64,000 bases of DNA from Erythrobacter sp. YJ-T3-07 (lineage in GTDB: Bacteria; Pseudomonadota; Alphaproteobacteria; Sphingomonadales; Sphingomonadaceae), in assembly GCF_015999305.1 (NCBI RefSeq), contig NZ_JAEAGP010000001.1:2294001-2358000 (forward strand), in the 5' to 3' direction. Both the position numbers and the translations under genes were made by a program. A model generated the notes under the pieces. The model saw only the letters and a list, made by a program, of their open reading frames with translations. It had not been told where the DNA came from and ran no database searches. This document shows positions 46,183 to 55,297 of this stretch, one piece after another. Positions within the stretch are counted from its first letter, which is position 1. Every line of letters begins with the position of its first letter.

Positions 46183-48069
46183 ATGGAATTTGCGAAGAAC
46201 GTCTGGAAACTGCTGGTTGGGATCAAGGACGGCCTCTCGCTGCTGTTCCTCCTGCTGTTCTTCGCGCTGCTGTTTGCAATCCTGACCGCGCGGCCCAACC
46301 CGGCCAGCGTCAAGGATGGCGCGCTGCTGCTCGATCTCGATGGCTTCATCGTCGAGGAGAAGGCCCCGATCGACCCGTTCTCCGTACTCCTCTCCGGCCA
46401 AGCCCCGACCGGCGAGCACGACGTGCAGGATCTGGTCCATGCGCTGGACACCGCGGCGGAAGATGACCGGGTCAAGGCGGTCGTGCTCGACATGCGCACG
46501 TTCCTCGGCGCGGGCGCGGTGCACCTGCGCGAAGTGGGCGCTGCGCTGGACCGGGTGCGCGCGGCGGACAAGCCCGTGCTCGCCTATGGCATGGCCTATT
46601 CGGACGACGGCCTGCGCCTTGCCGCACATGCCAGCGAAGTCTGGCTCGATCCGCTCGGCGGCGCGATGATCGCCGGGCCCGGTGGCAAGCGCCTGTATTA
46701 CGGCGACCTGCTCGACAAGCTCGGCGTCAATGCACGCGTGTTCAAGGTCGGCACCTACAAGTCGGCGGTCGAACCCTATCTGGGCAATTCCATGTCCGAA
46801 CCCGCACGCGAAAACGCACGCGAGCTGTACGGCGAACTGTGGAGCGAATGGCAGGCCAGCGTGAAGAAGGCCCGCCCCAAGATCGACATCGAACGTGTCG
46901 CGCAGACCCCTGCCGAATGGGTCGCATCGGCGAATGGCGACATTGCCAAGGCAGCCGTTGCCGCAGGCATGGTCGACAAGCTGGGTAGCTGGACCGCCTT
47001 CGGCGAGCGCGTTGCGGAAATCGCGGGCAAGGACAAGAGCGACAGCAAGCCCGGCTCCTTCGCCCACACCGACCTTGCCACCTGGCTGGCGGACAATCCA
47101 TTCGACGATAGCGGCGACGCGATCGGCGTCGTCACCATCGCGGGCGAGATCGTCGATGGCGATGCCGGCCCCGGCACCGCGGGCGGCGACCGGATCGCCG
47201 AGCTGCTCGACGATGCGCTGGACGACGATCTGAAGGGTCTGGTCGTGCGGGTCGATTCGCCGGGTGGCTCGGTGCTCGCCTCCGAAGCGATCCGCGAGGC
47301 GATCCTGCGGCACAAGGCCAAGGGAATCCCTGTCGCCGTCAGCATGGCCAATGTCGCGGCCAGTGGTGGCTACTGGGTTTCGACCCCCGCCGACCGCATC
47401 TTTGCCGAACCCGAGACCATCACCGGCTCGATCGGCATCTTCGCAGTGCTCCCCACCTTCGAGAAGCTGGCCAGCAAGGTCGGTGTGAGCGCGGATGGCG
47501 TCAGCACCACGCCGCTGTCCGGCCAGCCCGATTTCATCGGCGGCTTCAATCCGGAGACCGAGCAGATCCTGCAGGCCTCGATCGAGAACGGTTATGACCG
47601 CTTCCTCGGTATCGTTGCCAAGTCGCGCGGCAAGACGCCCGCTCAGATAGACGCGATCGGTCAGGGCCGCGTGTGGGATGGCGGCACCGCGCGCCAGAAC
47701 GGGCTGGTCGACCAGTTCGGCGATCTCGACGATGCGCTGGCATGGGTCGCGGGCAAGGCCGGGCTCGAAGACGACGCCTACCACGCGCGCTTCCTCGGCA
47801 GCGAATCCAGCGAATACCAGACGTTGCTGCGTCAGCTGGTCGGCGGCCGCGATGCCAGGGCACGCGGTGGCGACCTGTTCGCGATGACCGCCCAGCGCGA
47901 GGCACAGACCCCGGCACGGATCGCGCAGGATCTGCAGAAGATCATCGAAACGCCCGGAATGCGTGCCTATTGCCTCGCCTGCCCGGAGCCTTCGGGCGCG
48001 GTCCGGAACCAGCCGGCCGCACGCAATGGCGACTGGCTGAACGTGCTTGTCCGTCTTTTCGGCGATTAA
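46183..48069 (+). CDS. sppA: Signal peptide peptidase SppA (67K type)
   Basis: A 628-residue inner-membrane serine protease with one N-terminal helix (SLLFLLLFFALLFAIL) and two tandem S49 domains, the long E. coli-type form. The Ser-Lys dyad is visible: general base K193 in VGTYKSAVEPY in the first domain and nucleophile S394 in ANVAASGGYW in the second. It degrades cleaved signal peptides in the membrane. It diverges from pyrB and is followed by tRNA-Val. Confidence 0.96.
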   Translation: MEFAKNVWKLLVGIKDGLSLLFLLLFFALLFAILTARPNPASVKDGALLLDLDGFIVEEKAPIDPFSVLLSGQAPTGEHDVQDLVHALDTAAEDDRVKAVVLDMRTFLGAGAVHLREVGAALDRVRAADKPVLAYGMAYSDDGLRLAAHASEVWLDPLGGAMIAGPGGKRLYYGDLLDKLGVNARVFKVGTYKSAVEPYLGNSMSEPARENARELYGELWSEWQASVKKARPKIDIERVAQTPAEWVASANGDIAKAAVAAGMVDKLGSWTAFGERVAEIAGKDKSDSKPGSFAHTDLATWLADNPFDDSGDAIGVVTIAGEIVDGDAGPGTAGGDRIAELLDDALDDDLKGLVVRVDSPGGSVLASEAIREAILRHKAKGIPVAVSMANVAASGGYWVSTPADRIFAEPETITGSIGIFAVLPTFEKLASKVGVSADGVSTTPLSGQPDFIGGFNPETEQILQASIENGYDRFLGIVAKSRGKTPAQIDAIGQGRVWDGGTARQNGLVDQFGDLDDALAWVAGKAGLEDDAYHARFLGSESSEYQTLLRQLVGGRDARARGGDLFAMTAQREAQTPARIAQDLQKIIETPGMRAYCLACPEPSGAVRNQPAARNGDWLNVLVRLFGD

Positions 48070-48134
48070 AGCGCTTGCGCTGAAGCGAGAGGATTGGCAA
48101 ATGCGCCCCTCGGCATGGCCCCGAGGGGCCGTCC

Positions 48135-48209
48135 GGGCGCGTAGCTCAGTGGTAGAGCACACCCTTCACACGGGTGGGGTCGCAAGTTCAATCCTTGCCG
48201 CGCCCACCA
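48135..48209 (+). tRNA. tRNA-Val (anticodon CAC)
   Basis: A 75-nt tRNA: acceptor GGGCGCG pairs with CGCGCCC, D-arm TAGCTCAGTGGTAGAGCA, anticodon arm CACCC-TTCACAC-GGGTG (anticodon CAC), T-arm AGTTCAATCC, and an encoded CCA. No integrase or att-like repeat follows. The next 284 bp up to 48493 hold no gene I can support. Confidence 0.97.
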
Positions 48210-48493
48210 TCTTTCAAAGACTTAGAAGAGATGCTTCGTCCCATGGAATGTCATGGAGCGACGGTGCATGGTGGCGCCCCATCCTGATTCCGACGCCGCG
48301 CTGGCCAAGGCTCCCGCCCCGTTCCCGGCATAGGGCCGCCCGGCGCTCCCACGCCCTCGACGGCCTGAAGCCGTACTCGCTGCGGACCATCTGCACAGGA
48401 TCTGCATAACAAGCGGACGGCATCCAGACCGAAAGCCCGGTCATGGCGACACAGGCGCGCGCCATTCCCCCGTCGATCTGACGGAGAAAGACG

Positions 48494-50107
48494 ATGCCAC
48501 CCACGATTGCAGTTCCCGCCAACGCCCGTTTCGCCTTTGTCGCCAAGGTCGGCGCATGCGTCGGCCTGCTCGCGATGTCGGATGCGCTGTTCTACGGCTA
48601 TGCTGGCGGCTCGGTCATCGGCCTGTTCGCGCTGGCCTGGGTGATTGCGCTGGTCCTTGTCCGCCCGGTGGTTCGGCGAAGCCTGGGCGGACGCGCGGCG
48701 ATCATCGCCGCGCTGCTGCTTGCCCTGGCACTGGCCTACGCCCCCGACCTGCTGGGTGTCGTGCTGTTCTTCCTGGCACTCGGCACCGCCGCACTCCTCC
48801 CCCGCCACCGCTTCGACCACGCGGGGCTGTGGGCCATCCGGCTGGCTGCGCTTGGAGTGAAAGCTCCCATCGGCCCGGCGAGCGACCTGCGGCGCATCGG
48901 CAAGCTCCCGGGACGCAGCAGCAGGTGGAGCGCGAATGAAATCGCGCTCCAGCTTGGCCTGCCGCTGATCGGTGGCGGCCTGTTCCTCGCGCTTTTCGCG
49001 CACGCCAATCCCGTGCTCGGTTCGGCGCTCGGCACGATCCGTATGCCCGGTCTGGGCCCGATGTTCGCCCACATGCTGCTTATCGGCGCGACGCTGACAT
49101 TCGTGTGGCCGACCTTTCGCCCCCGCGCCACGCGGCTCTCGAGCGAACGCGAGCCGATACCTGCGCGGCTGCCCGACCTGCGGATCACGACCATGGTCCT
49201 CACCCTCACAGTCTTCAACGCGATCTTCGCGGTGGAGAATGCGCTCGACATCGTCTTCCTGTGGAGCGGCGCGACGCTGCCTGACGGCGTCACATTGGCC
49301 GATTACGCCCATCGCGGCGCCTATACCCTGATCGCGACCGCGCTGCTGGCGGGGCTGTTCGTGCTGATCGCATTGCAGCCGGGCTCCGCCGCCGCCAAAA
49401 ACCGAACCGTACGGATGCTGGTGCTGCTGTGGATCGGGCAGAACGTTTTCCTCGTCGCGTCGAGCGTGCTGCGCGTGCTCGATTACATCGACGTATATTC
49501 GCTGACCGTGCTACGGATCGCCGCGCTGATGTGGATGGCGCTGGTCGCGACCGGGCTGGTGCTGATCTGCTGGCGGCTGATGACCCGGCGCTCGGCTGCC
49601 TGGCTGATCAATGCAAACGCGATCGCGGCGGCAATCGTGCTCACCGCATCCAGCATCGTCGATCTCGGCGCGGTCGCGGCGCAATGGAACGTCGCCCATC
49701 TGCGCGATCCTGCAAGATTGGACCTGTGCTACCTCTCGCGGCAGGGCAGCGCAGCACTTATCCCGCTTATCGAGCTGCGCGATGCGCCGGTCAGCGCCGC
49801 GATACGCGATCGGGCGATTTATCTGAGCGACCGGGAATACCGCGATCTGGCGCTGCAGCAGGCCGACTGGCGGGGCTGGACATGGCGGGGCGCACGCCGG
49901 CTGGAGGATGCCGAGGCGATGCTCGACGACGATACTCGTCAGCCGCGCCCGGCCCCCCATGGGAGGCTTTGCGACGGACGCTTGCGGCCGCCCCCGCCCC
50001 TGCCGCCCGCGATCAAGGCTCCCTCGACCGAGACCCCGCCCGCGCAAACCGGGCCGACTTCTTCGCCAGACGCATCCACGCCATTGACGCCGGAGCAAAA
50101 CCCGTGA
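48494..50107 (+). CDS. DUF4173 membrane protein
   Basis: A 537-residue polytopic protein with about 11 hydrophobic segments in residues 15-390, then a soluble Pro-rich tail. It matches DUF4173 in the start (AMSDALFYGYAGGSVIGLFAL) and in the paired regions TMVLTLTVFNAIFAVENALD and YAHRGAYTLIATALLAGLF. Its function is unknown. Its TGA overlaps a GTG in the frame of the response regulator (GTGA at 50104-50107), so it forms one operon with the two-component genes that follow and could be a sensor accessory or a target. Confidence 0.88.
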   Translation: MPPTIAVPANARFAFVAKVGACVGLLAMSDALFYGYAGGSVIGLFALAWVIALVLVRPVVRRSLGGRAAIIAALLLALALAYAPDLLGVVLFFLALGTAALLPRHRFDHAGLWAIRLAALGVKAPIGPASDLRRIGKLPGRSSRWSANEIALQLGLPLIGGGLFLALFAHANPVLGSALGTIRMPGLGPMFAHMLLIGATLTFVWPTFRPRATRLSSEREPIPARLPDLRITTMVLTLTVFNAIFAVENALDIVFLWSGATLPDGVTLADYAHRGAYTLIATALLAGLFVLIALQPGSAAAKNRTVRMLVLLWIGQNVFLVASSVLRVLDYIDVYSLTVLRIAALMWMALVATGLVLICWRLMTRRSAAWLINANAIAAAIVLTASSIVDLGAVAAQWNVAHLRDPARLDLCYLSRQGSAALIPLIELRDAPVSAAIRDRAIYLSDREYRDLALQQADWRGWTWRGARRLEDAEAMLDDDTRQPRPAPHGRLCDGRLRPPPPLPPAIKAPSTETPPAQTGPTSSPDASTPLTPEQNP

Positions 50108-50118
50108 TCCTGTGCCCC

Positions 50119-50826
50119 ATGCCCCGCACGATCTTGGTCGTCGATGACGACCCCCATATCCGCCAGTTGCTGGTGTTCGCACTCGGCAAGGCCGGGCTCG
50201 ACACGATCGAGGCCGGCGATGGAGAAGCCGCGCTGGCCAGTATCGAGAACCGCGAGCCACACCTCGTCATCCTCGACATCAACATGCCGCGAATGGACGG
50301 TCTTGAAGCCTGCCGACGGATCAGGGCGAGCAGCGACGTGCCGATCCTGTTCCTGTCCTCCCGCGATGACGAGATCGACCGGGTGCTCGGCATAGAACTC
50401 GGCGCGGACGATTATGTGGTGAAGCCGTTTTCTCCGCGCGAGGTCGTTGCCCGGACGCAGGCAATCCTGCGGCGGGTTTCGGCACGGCCACCCGATGTGG
50501 AGCACTTCGGCGGGCAGATCGCGCATAACTGCCTGACGCTCGATCTGGAAAGCTGGCGGGCAACGTGGGACGGACAGGACGTGCCGCTGACGGTGACCGA
50601 GTTCACCACCCTGCGAACGCTCGCCTCGTGGCCCGGCAAGGTCTTCAGCCGCGATGCGATCATCGATCGGCTGCACGGGCCCAACTTCGCGGTGACCGAC
50701 CGGACGGTCGACAGCCATATCCGCAATCTGAGAGCGAAATTCGCGGCCGTTGGCGGCGAAACGCTGATCGAGACGCGCCCCGGCATCGGCTATGCTCTGG
50801 GCGCATGCCAGCGCACAGCCGGATAG
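50119..50826 (+). CDS. OmpR/PhoB-type response regulator
   Basis: A 235-residue regulator with complete receiver residues (VVDDDP, D53 in ILDINMPRMDG, S80/S81, K102 in VVKPFSP) and a winged-helix DNA-binding domain (LTVTEFTTLRTLASWPGKVF, VDSHIRNLRAKF, TRPGIGYAL). The ATG at 50119 is the family start; a GTG at 50104 overlapping the DUF4173 stop would add five residues. It is the partner of the kinase gene immediately downstream. Target genes are unknown. Confidence 0.95.
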   Translation: MPRTILVVDDDPHIRQLLVFALGKAGLDTIEAGDGEAALASIENREPHLVILDINMPRMDGLEACRRIRASSDVPILFLSSRDDEIDRVLGIELGADDYVVKPFSPREVVARTQAILRRVSARPPDVEHFGGQIAHNCLTLDLESWRATWDGQDVPLTVTEFTTLRTLASWPGKVFSRDAIIDRLHGPNFAVTDRTVDSHIRNLRAKFAAVGGETLIETRPGIGYALGACQRTAG

Positions 50827-50846
50827 AGCGGCGCGCGAGACCCGGA

Positions 50847-52421
50847 ATGCTCAGCGCGACGAAGGGATGGATCAAGGCCCGCTGGCCGCGCCTGCGCCTG
50901 CGCACGATCGTCTTCGCAACGCTGTTCGTCGTGGCGGCGCTCCCCGGCATCGCGGCGATGTTCCTGCGGGTGTACGAGAACACGCTCGTGCGACAGACCG
51001 AGGCGGAACTGGTGGCGCAGGGCGCGGCGCTCGCCGCGGCGGCAGGGGCGCAATGGCCCGGCGCGGTGGCCAGCGTTCCCGCTCCGAACGACTGGCGACC
51101 GGAACCGCCGACCATCGACCTCAGCAGCAGCGCAATTCTGCCGGAGCGGCCTGCCCCCCGCGCGCTTGCCGATCGCGCGAGCCCCCGTGCGGTCAGGCTG
51201 GCGCAGGACATGGCGCCGGTGATCGCGCGCACCCGGCAGGTGACGCTTTCCTCCATCATCCTGCTGGATGGGCAGGGTCGCATTGCCGAAGCGGGATCGG
51301 CACAAAGCTACGCGAACCTGCCCGAAGTGCGCACCGCAATCGCAGGGCATCCCGCCACCGTGCTGCGCCGCATCGGCACCTATCGCGCGACCTATCGCTT
51401 CGAATGGCTATCGCGCGCGGCAGCGGTGCGGGTCCACCACGCGCGGCCCATCGTGGTCGATGGCAAGGTCGTCGGCGTGCTGCTGCTGTCGCGATCCGCC
51501 AGGAGCCTGTTCAAGGGCATCTACGCAGACCGGGGCAAGATCGCGCTCGGCATAGTGGCGATCTTCCTCCTCCTGATCGTGCTGAGCGGTCTCCTCTCAC
51601 GCGGCGTGGTGCGCCCGGTCGAGGCGCTGGGCCGCGCGACCCGCGCCCTTGCAAGCGGTCGCGGCGGGGTGCCAGCCCCTCCCCGCACGGCGGCAATCGA
51701 GATTCAGGGCCTGTACGAGGATTTCGCCCGGATGGAGGCAGCGATCGATCGGCGATCACGCTACCTGCGCGATTTTGCGCACGCGGTCAGCCACGAGTTC
51801 AAGACGCCGCTCTCCGGCATTCGCGGCGCGCTGGAGATCCTCTCCGACCATGGCGACTCCATGTCGGCGGACGAACGGCGACGCTTCCTCGCCAATGCCG
51901 ATGCGGATGCCAGCCGCCTGACCTTGCTCTCGACCCGGCTGCTCGATCTCGCCCGCGCGGATCTCGGCGCGGGAAGCGAGGGCGAGCGTGCCGACCTGCC
52001 AGCCGTCCTCACCCGGCTCGCAGATGCCGCCCGGACCGACGATTTCAACGTCTCAACGGATATTGCGAGCGACGTGGCGGCGGTGGCGATCCCCGAAGCC
52101 TCGCTCGACGCGATCGCCAGTGCGCTGATCCAGAACAGCCGTCAGGCAGGCGCGACCCGGATCGCATTCTCCGCGACGCGTAACGGCGAGGCGGTGACCA
52201 TCCGTGCTGCGGACAACGGCCCCGGCATACCTGCACGCGACCGGGAGCGTATCTTCGAACCCTTCTTCACGACCCGCCGCTCGACGGGCGGAAGCGGCCT
52301 CGGCCTTCCGATCATAAGATCGCTGGTCGAAGCGGCGGGGGGATCGGTGCGTCTGGAAAGCGGCGCAGGAGGTGCCGTCTTCGTGATCGAGTTGCCGCCA
52401 GCTGATCGGGCTGCAGCGTGA
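50847..52421 (+). CDS. Sensor histidine kinase
   Basis: A 524-residue membrane kinase. Two helices (residues 20-40 and about 235-255) bracket a periplasmic sensor of about 195 residues that includes a SIILLDGQGRIAEAG stretch (PAS/Cache-like). A HAMP-like linker follows, then the dimerisation/phosphoacceptor helix with H316 (FAHAVSHEFKTPL) and an ATPase domain (ALIQNSRQAGA N-box, DNGPGIP, FEPFFTT, GSGLGLPI). A start at 50805, overlapping the regulator stop by 22 bp, is also possible. It pairs with the preceding response regulator. Confidence 0.93.
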   Translation: MLSATKGWIKARWPRLRLRTIVFATLFVVAALPGIAAMFLRVYENTLVRQTEAELVAQGAALAAAAGAQWPGAVASVPAPNDWRPEPPTIDLSSSAILPERPAPRALADRASPRAVRLAQDMAPVIARTRQVTLSSIILLDGQGRIAEAGSAQSYANLPEVRTAIAGHPATVLRRIGTYRATYRFEWLSRAAAVRVHHARPIVVDGKVVGVLLLSRSARSLFKGIYADRGKIALGIVAIFLLLIVLSGLLSRGVVRPVEALGRATRALASGRGGVPAPPRTAAIEIQGLYEDFARMEAAIDRRSRYLRDFAHAVSHEFKTPLSGIRGALEILSDHGDSMSADERRRFLANADADASRLTLLSTRLLDLARADLGAGSEGERADLPAVLTRLADAARTDDFNVSTDIASDVAAVAIPEASLDAIASALIQNSRQAGATRIAFSATRNGEAVTIRAADNGPGIPARDRERIFEPFFTTRRSTGGSGLGLPIIRSLVEAAGGSVRLESGAGGAVFVIELPPADRAAA

Positions 52422-52490
52422 GCGGCCAACGCTCGCAGGCGCCAACTCATACCAGAACCCTGTGCCGCCGGTTCACCCCAAGCATCGGGA

Positions 52491-53378
52491 TCAGATGAAG
52501 CCCGAGCCGCCACCCATCTCGCGCCCGGCATAATCGTTGAACAGCGCGAGCGCATAACGGTCGTGCGCGCCGACCGGGAGGACGCCCATGAAGTCCTGCG
52601 CGGTCACCCAGCGCTGTTCGACACCCTCGGCAGCGGCGTAAGGATTGTCCGCCCGATCGACATAATAGGCCCGGCAACGCAGCTCTATCCAGTCCTGCCC
52701 GGAATGGACCGCGCCCTTACCGGGCACGTTCGTGCGCACGAGAGCCACCTCTTCGAACCGGTTCGATTCATTGAGCCATGTCTTGGGTTGGCGCATGGTC
52801 CAGCGGTCCTCCAGCGCCTGCGCGCTGGCGGATAGTGGCTCGGTCAGGCTGAAGCCGGGCAGTCTCCACTCCTGCGCCAGCGACAGGCCGCGCGGGTCGG
52901 GCGCGAAGTCAGCCGATGGGCTTGCACCGCGCTCGACAAGGATGTTCGATTCCTCGTCGACGATCAGGTAAATCCGGTAGCAGGCCGCCGTCGAAACATC
53001 GCGCGGGACGCGGGGCCGCGGTGCAGGCTCCTTGTTACCGAAGCTCCAGCCGAGGAACGTCTCGATATCCGAGATAGCATCCGCAGCCTTGCCGCAGACC
53101 ATCGGCTCTTCGTCCGACAGCGCGGCTTCGAGGATCTGCTTGATCCGGCCCTCCTTTTCCAGCTTGCGCAGGACCCGGGCGAGATGCCCGAAGGCGATGA
53201 GCGCATTGCCGCGCACCCATGCGTCCTTGTGAAACGCCAGATCGCGGCAGATACCCTCGACATCGACATCGTCCGGCGGGTCCATCGAGAGCGCGATCGG
53301 CAGCACCCGCAGGTCGTCGATCGGGCCGAGCGCGAGAATGTCATCGATGACTTCGGGCGTCAGTTCGCGGTCGATCAT
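52491..53378 (-). CDS. Two-domain cytoplasmic protein, N-terminal HEAT-like repeats (unknown operon gene F)
   Basis: A 295-residue protein without signal or membrane segment. Residues 1-115 are helical, with HEAT-like repeats (DAWVRGNALIAFGHLARV, EPMVCGKAADAISDIETFLGW) like those of some polymorphic-toxin immunity proteins. Residues 125-295 are a separate mixed alpha/beta domain that I do not recognise. The start overlaps the stop of the preceding gene by 4 bp. It is the last gene of the six-gene operon 58268-52491. No toxin-like partner is visible, so an immunity role is only a suggestion. Confidence 0.75.
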   Translation of the reverse strand: MIDRELTPEVIDDILALGPIDDLRVLPIALSMDPPDDVDVEGICRDLAFHKDAWVRGNALIAFGHLARVLRKLEKEGRIKQILEAALSDEEPMVCGKAADAISDIETFLGWSFGNKEPAPRPRVPRDVSTAACYRIYLIVDEESNILVERGASPSADFAPDPRGLSLAQEWRLPGFSLTEPLSASAQALEDRWTMRQPKTWLNESNRFEEVALVRTNVPGKGAVHSGQDWIELRCRAYYVDRADNPYAAAEGVEQRWVTAQDFMGVLPVGAHDRYALALFNDYAGREMGGGSGFI

Positions 53379-53737
53379 GCGGTTTCATCCCCCAGCGGCG
53401 CAAAACGAACGCTGCCTATCGCTTCGAGCAGAAGTTCGATCTCCCCGATCACCTTCTCCCGGTCGCGGCTTTCGAAGGAAAACAGCTCGCGCCCGCAATG
53501 GTCGTGCTGGAAGACGCGCAGCCAATATCCGCCGTCCGGGTCTTCCGCGGGCGTCCAGCTCAGATCGACGAGGACGTCGCGCCTTACATGCCGGAGCATC
53601 AGCAACGTGTGCTTGCATACGACCGACCACGCCATTGGGTGCTCGGCAGGCATGGTGCAGAACTGGTTGTAGTCGACCAGCCATCCTGCTGGGATGCGAA
53701 GCGCGGACAGCGGATACTCGTCGTCGGCAGCACTCAT
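53375..53737 (-). CDS. Small cytoplasmic protein (unknown operon gene E)
   Basis: A 120-residue protein, mixed alpha/beta, with no signal or membrane helix. Recognisable features are WLVDYNQFCTMPAEHP, VLVDLSWTPAEDPDGGYWL and a C-terminal helix EKVIGEIELLLEAIG. Its size and composition recall small immunity proteins but I cannot name a family. The start at 53737 is used because upstream codons encode no plausible sequence. Its stop overlaps the next gene by 4 bp (ATGA); the lipoprotein gene D ends 31 bp upstream. Confidence 0.75.
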   Translation of the reverse strand: MSAADDEYPLSALRIPAGWLVDYNQFCTMPAEHPMAWSVVCKHTLLMLRHVRRDVLVDLSWTPAEDPDGGYWLRVFQHDHCGRELFSFESRDREKVIGEIELLLEAIGSVRFAPLGDETA

Positions 53738-53768
53738 CGCTTTCTGCCCCTCGTACTGCACGACAGCG

Positions 53769-54557
53769 TCATTCGCCCGGCCCGGTCGTACAATCGCGGC
53801 CTTCGCCGCCCGAGCATGTGTCGTAGCCCGCGCAAATTGCGGCCACGCGGGCCTGCAATCGCGCGGACAGGGTCTCGTCATCCGGAATATCCGGCCGATC
53901 GTAGATAACGCGCATCATTCCCGGTCGCGCGCCGTCCTCCCAATCCTCGCGCAGGCTGCGAACGGCGGCGGCCAGTTCCTGTGGGCTCGGTAGGTCGGAC
54001 GCGGCATCATCCGGCTCGGCATATTTCAGGTCGAGCAACTGCGCCTCGACCCGCTCAAGGCTCGACAGGAAGATCGCCAGATGCTCGCCGAGGTTTTGGT
54101 GGTCGACGAACTCCTGGGAAAGAGCGACGCCGAGATATTCGGTATGATGATCGCCGAGGGGCCACCAGATCGCTCCGTCTTCGAACTGCCCCGCCAGCGG
54201 CGGAACGTCGACCGGTCGGTTCATACGCGGAAGGACGCGGCCGAGACGGGCGATGTTCGCCTTCATCTCTTCGTGAAGGGGCGCAAACCGGGTGGGCCAC
54301 TTCGCGCGCGGTTCGGATGCGGACCGTTCCGCCGCCTGCTCCAGATCGCCGAGAAACGCGCCGAATTGGCGATCGAACTCTTCGAAGCTTCCCCGGATAT
54401 AGCGCGCTGCGCGAGGCTCCCCAGCCCACGCGCCGCCATCGGCCTGGCAGACTGGAAATTCCTCGCGCGCATAGCTGGTCAGATCGACGTGCCCGCAGCT
54501 GGCGAGCAGGAAGGCAGCAGGCGCGAGCGCCATGACCCTCGTGCATTTCAAAATCAT
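53769..54557 (-). CDS. Lipoprotein with the duplicated operon domain (unknown operon gene D)
   Basis: A 262-residue lipoprotein with lipobox LLASC (Cys about residue 18). The body is one copy of a domain also found in genes C and B. Shared features: a Cys near the start (VCQADGGAW), RYIRGSFEEFDRQF, a central VPPLAGQFE...H...LGVALSQEFV, an IFLSSLERVEAQL helix, LREDWEDGARP, and a final LSARLQARVAAIC. The closest match is the C-terminal part of gene B (QYLENSYYEFDKRF). The start overlaps gene C's stop by 4 bp. The function is unknown. Confidence 0.82.
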   Translation of the reverse strand: MILKCTRVMALAPAAFLLASCGHVDLTSYAREEFPVCQADGGAWAGEPRAARYIRGSFEEFDRQFGAFLGDLEQAAERSASEPRAKWPTRFAPLHEEMKANIARLGRVLPRMNRPVDVPPLAGQFEDGAIWWPLGDHHTEYLGVALSQEFVDHQNLGEHLAIFLSSLERVEAQLLDLKYAEPDDAASDLPSPQELAAAVRSLREDWEDGARPGMMRVIYDRPDIPDDETLSARLQARVAAICAGYDTCSGGEGRDCTTGPGE

Positions 54558-55297
54558 CTGTCCGCCTCCTCGCACATCTGCACCACCTGCCATCTGAGGC
54601 GACTGGCGAGACTGGTATGCCATCCATCGTCCAGCACGCGTAGTGCAGGCGTTCGGAGGTCCTCCTCATAGGCTTCGGCCAGCGCGCCGGTCGCGAGGAT
54701 GCGCAAGGCGCCGATATCGATCTCGCTCCAAGCGATGTCGCCTGCCGGTTGCAGCAGTGAGCGGGTCATTTCGAGACGCGCAATGAAGCGGACGAGCGTC
54801 GCCTCGTTGTCCGGGAGATGGACTGACACCAGCTCGCGCACAAAAGCGGCGCGCAGCACTTCCTGTCGATCGGGGGGATCGAAATCCGGCAAGGGAATGC
54901 CGCCCGGAATGTCCTCCTCGACGAATTTCAGCGGCCAGACTTCATTGCCTGCATCGCGCATCGGGAAGAGGCGTACGAGGATGCCGTAGACCTCCGCCAT
55001 CTCCGCACTCAGCTCCGCGAGGGCCGCAGCGTCCGGCACTTGGTCGTCATCCTCGAAGGCTGCGGCGAGAGCTTGCGAAAAGGCAATGAAGCGATCGTCG
55101 AGCGCGTGAAAGGCTTGTTCGAAGTCGCGCGCGATGTCTTCCGCATGATCATCCGCCCGGCCTGCCCTGTCGGCGCAGACCTCCGCAATGTACGGCGGAA
55201 CGGGTTCGTCGGCCCCGGCGGTCGCTGGCGGCGTCACGAGCGCCAGCGCCGCCAATGCCGCGCCTGCGCGCGCGATCACTGCCGCAGATCCGAACAC
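54554..55297 (-). CDS. Exported protein with the duplicated operon domain (unknown operon gene C)
   Basis: A 247-residue protein with a signal peptide (AGAALAALALVTPPATAGA). The mature part is a divergent copy of the domain in D and B: EVCADRAG near the start, FEQAFHALDDRF, an LPDFDPPDRQEVLRAAFVRELV centre, LVRFIARLEMTRSLL, and a final ASRLRWQVVQMCEE. It overlaps gene B by 22 bp and gene D by 4 bp. The two conserved Cys at the ends of the domain could form a disulfide in the periplasm. Confidence 0.8.
   Translation of the reverse strand: MFGSAAVIARAGAALAALALVTPPATAGADEPVPPYIAEVCADRAGRADDHAEDIARDFEQAFHALDDRFIAFSQALAAAFEDDDQVPDAAALAELSAEMAEVYGILVRLFPMRDAGNEVWPLKFVEEDIPGGIPLPDFDPPDRQEVLRAAFVRELVSVHLPDNEATLVRFIARLEMTRSLLQPAGDIAWSEIDIGALRILATGALAEAYEEDLRTPALRVLDDGWHTSLASRLRWQVVQMCEEADR

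Noticed and set aside
46084..48162. 692-residue minus-strand frame opposite sppA
   Set aside because: Antisense to SppA with its active-site residues in the plus frame.
48135..48209. tRNA-Val as an integration site
   Set aside because: No integrase, no repeated tRNA 3' end and no compositional change downstream.
48214..48546. 110-residue minus-strand frame between tRNA-Val and the DUF4173 gene
   Set aside because: It has a weakly hydrophobic start but overlaps the DUF4173 start, shows no ribosome binding site and no recognisable feature; not enough to call a gene.
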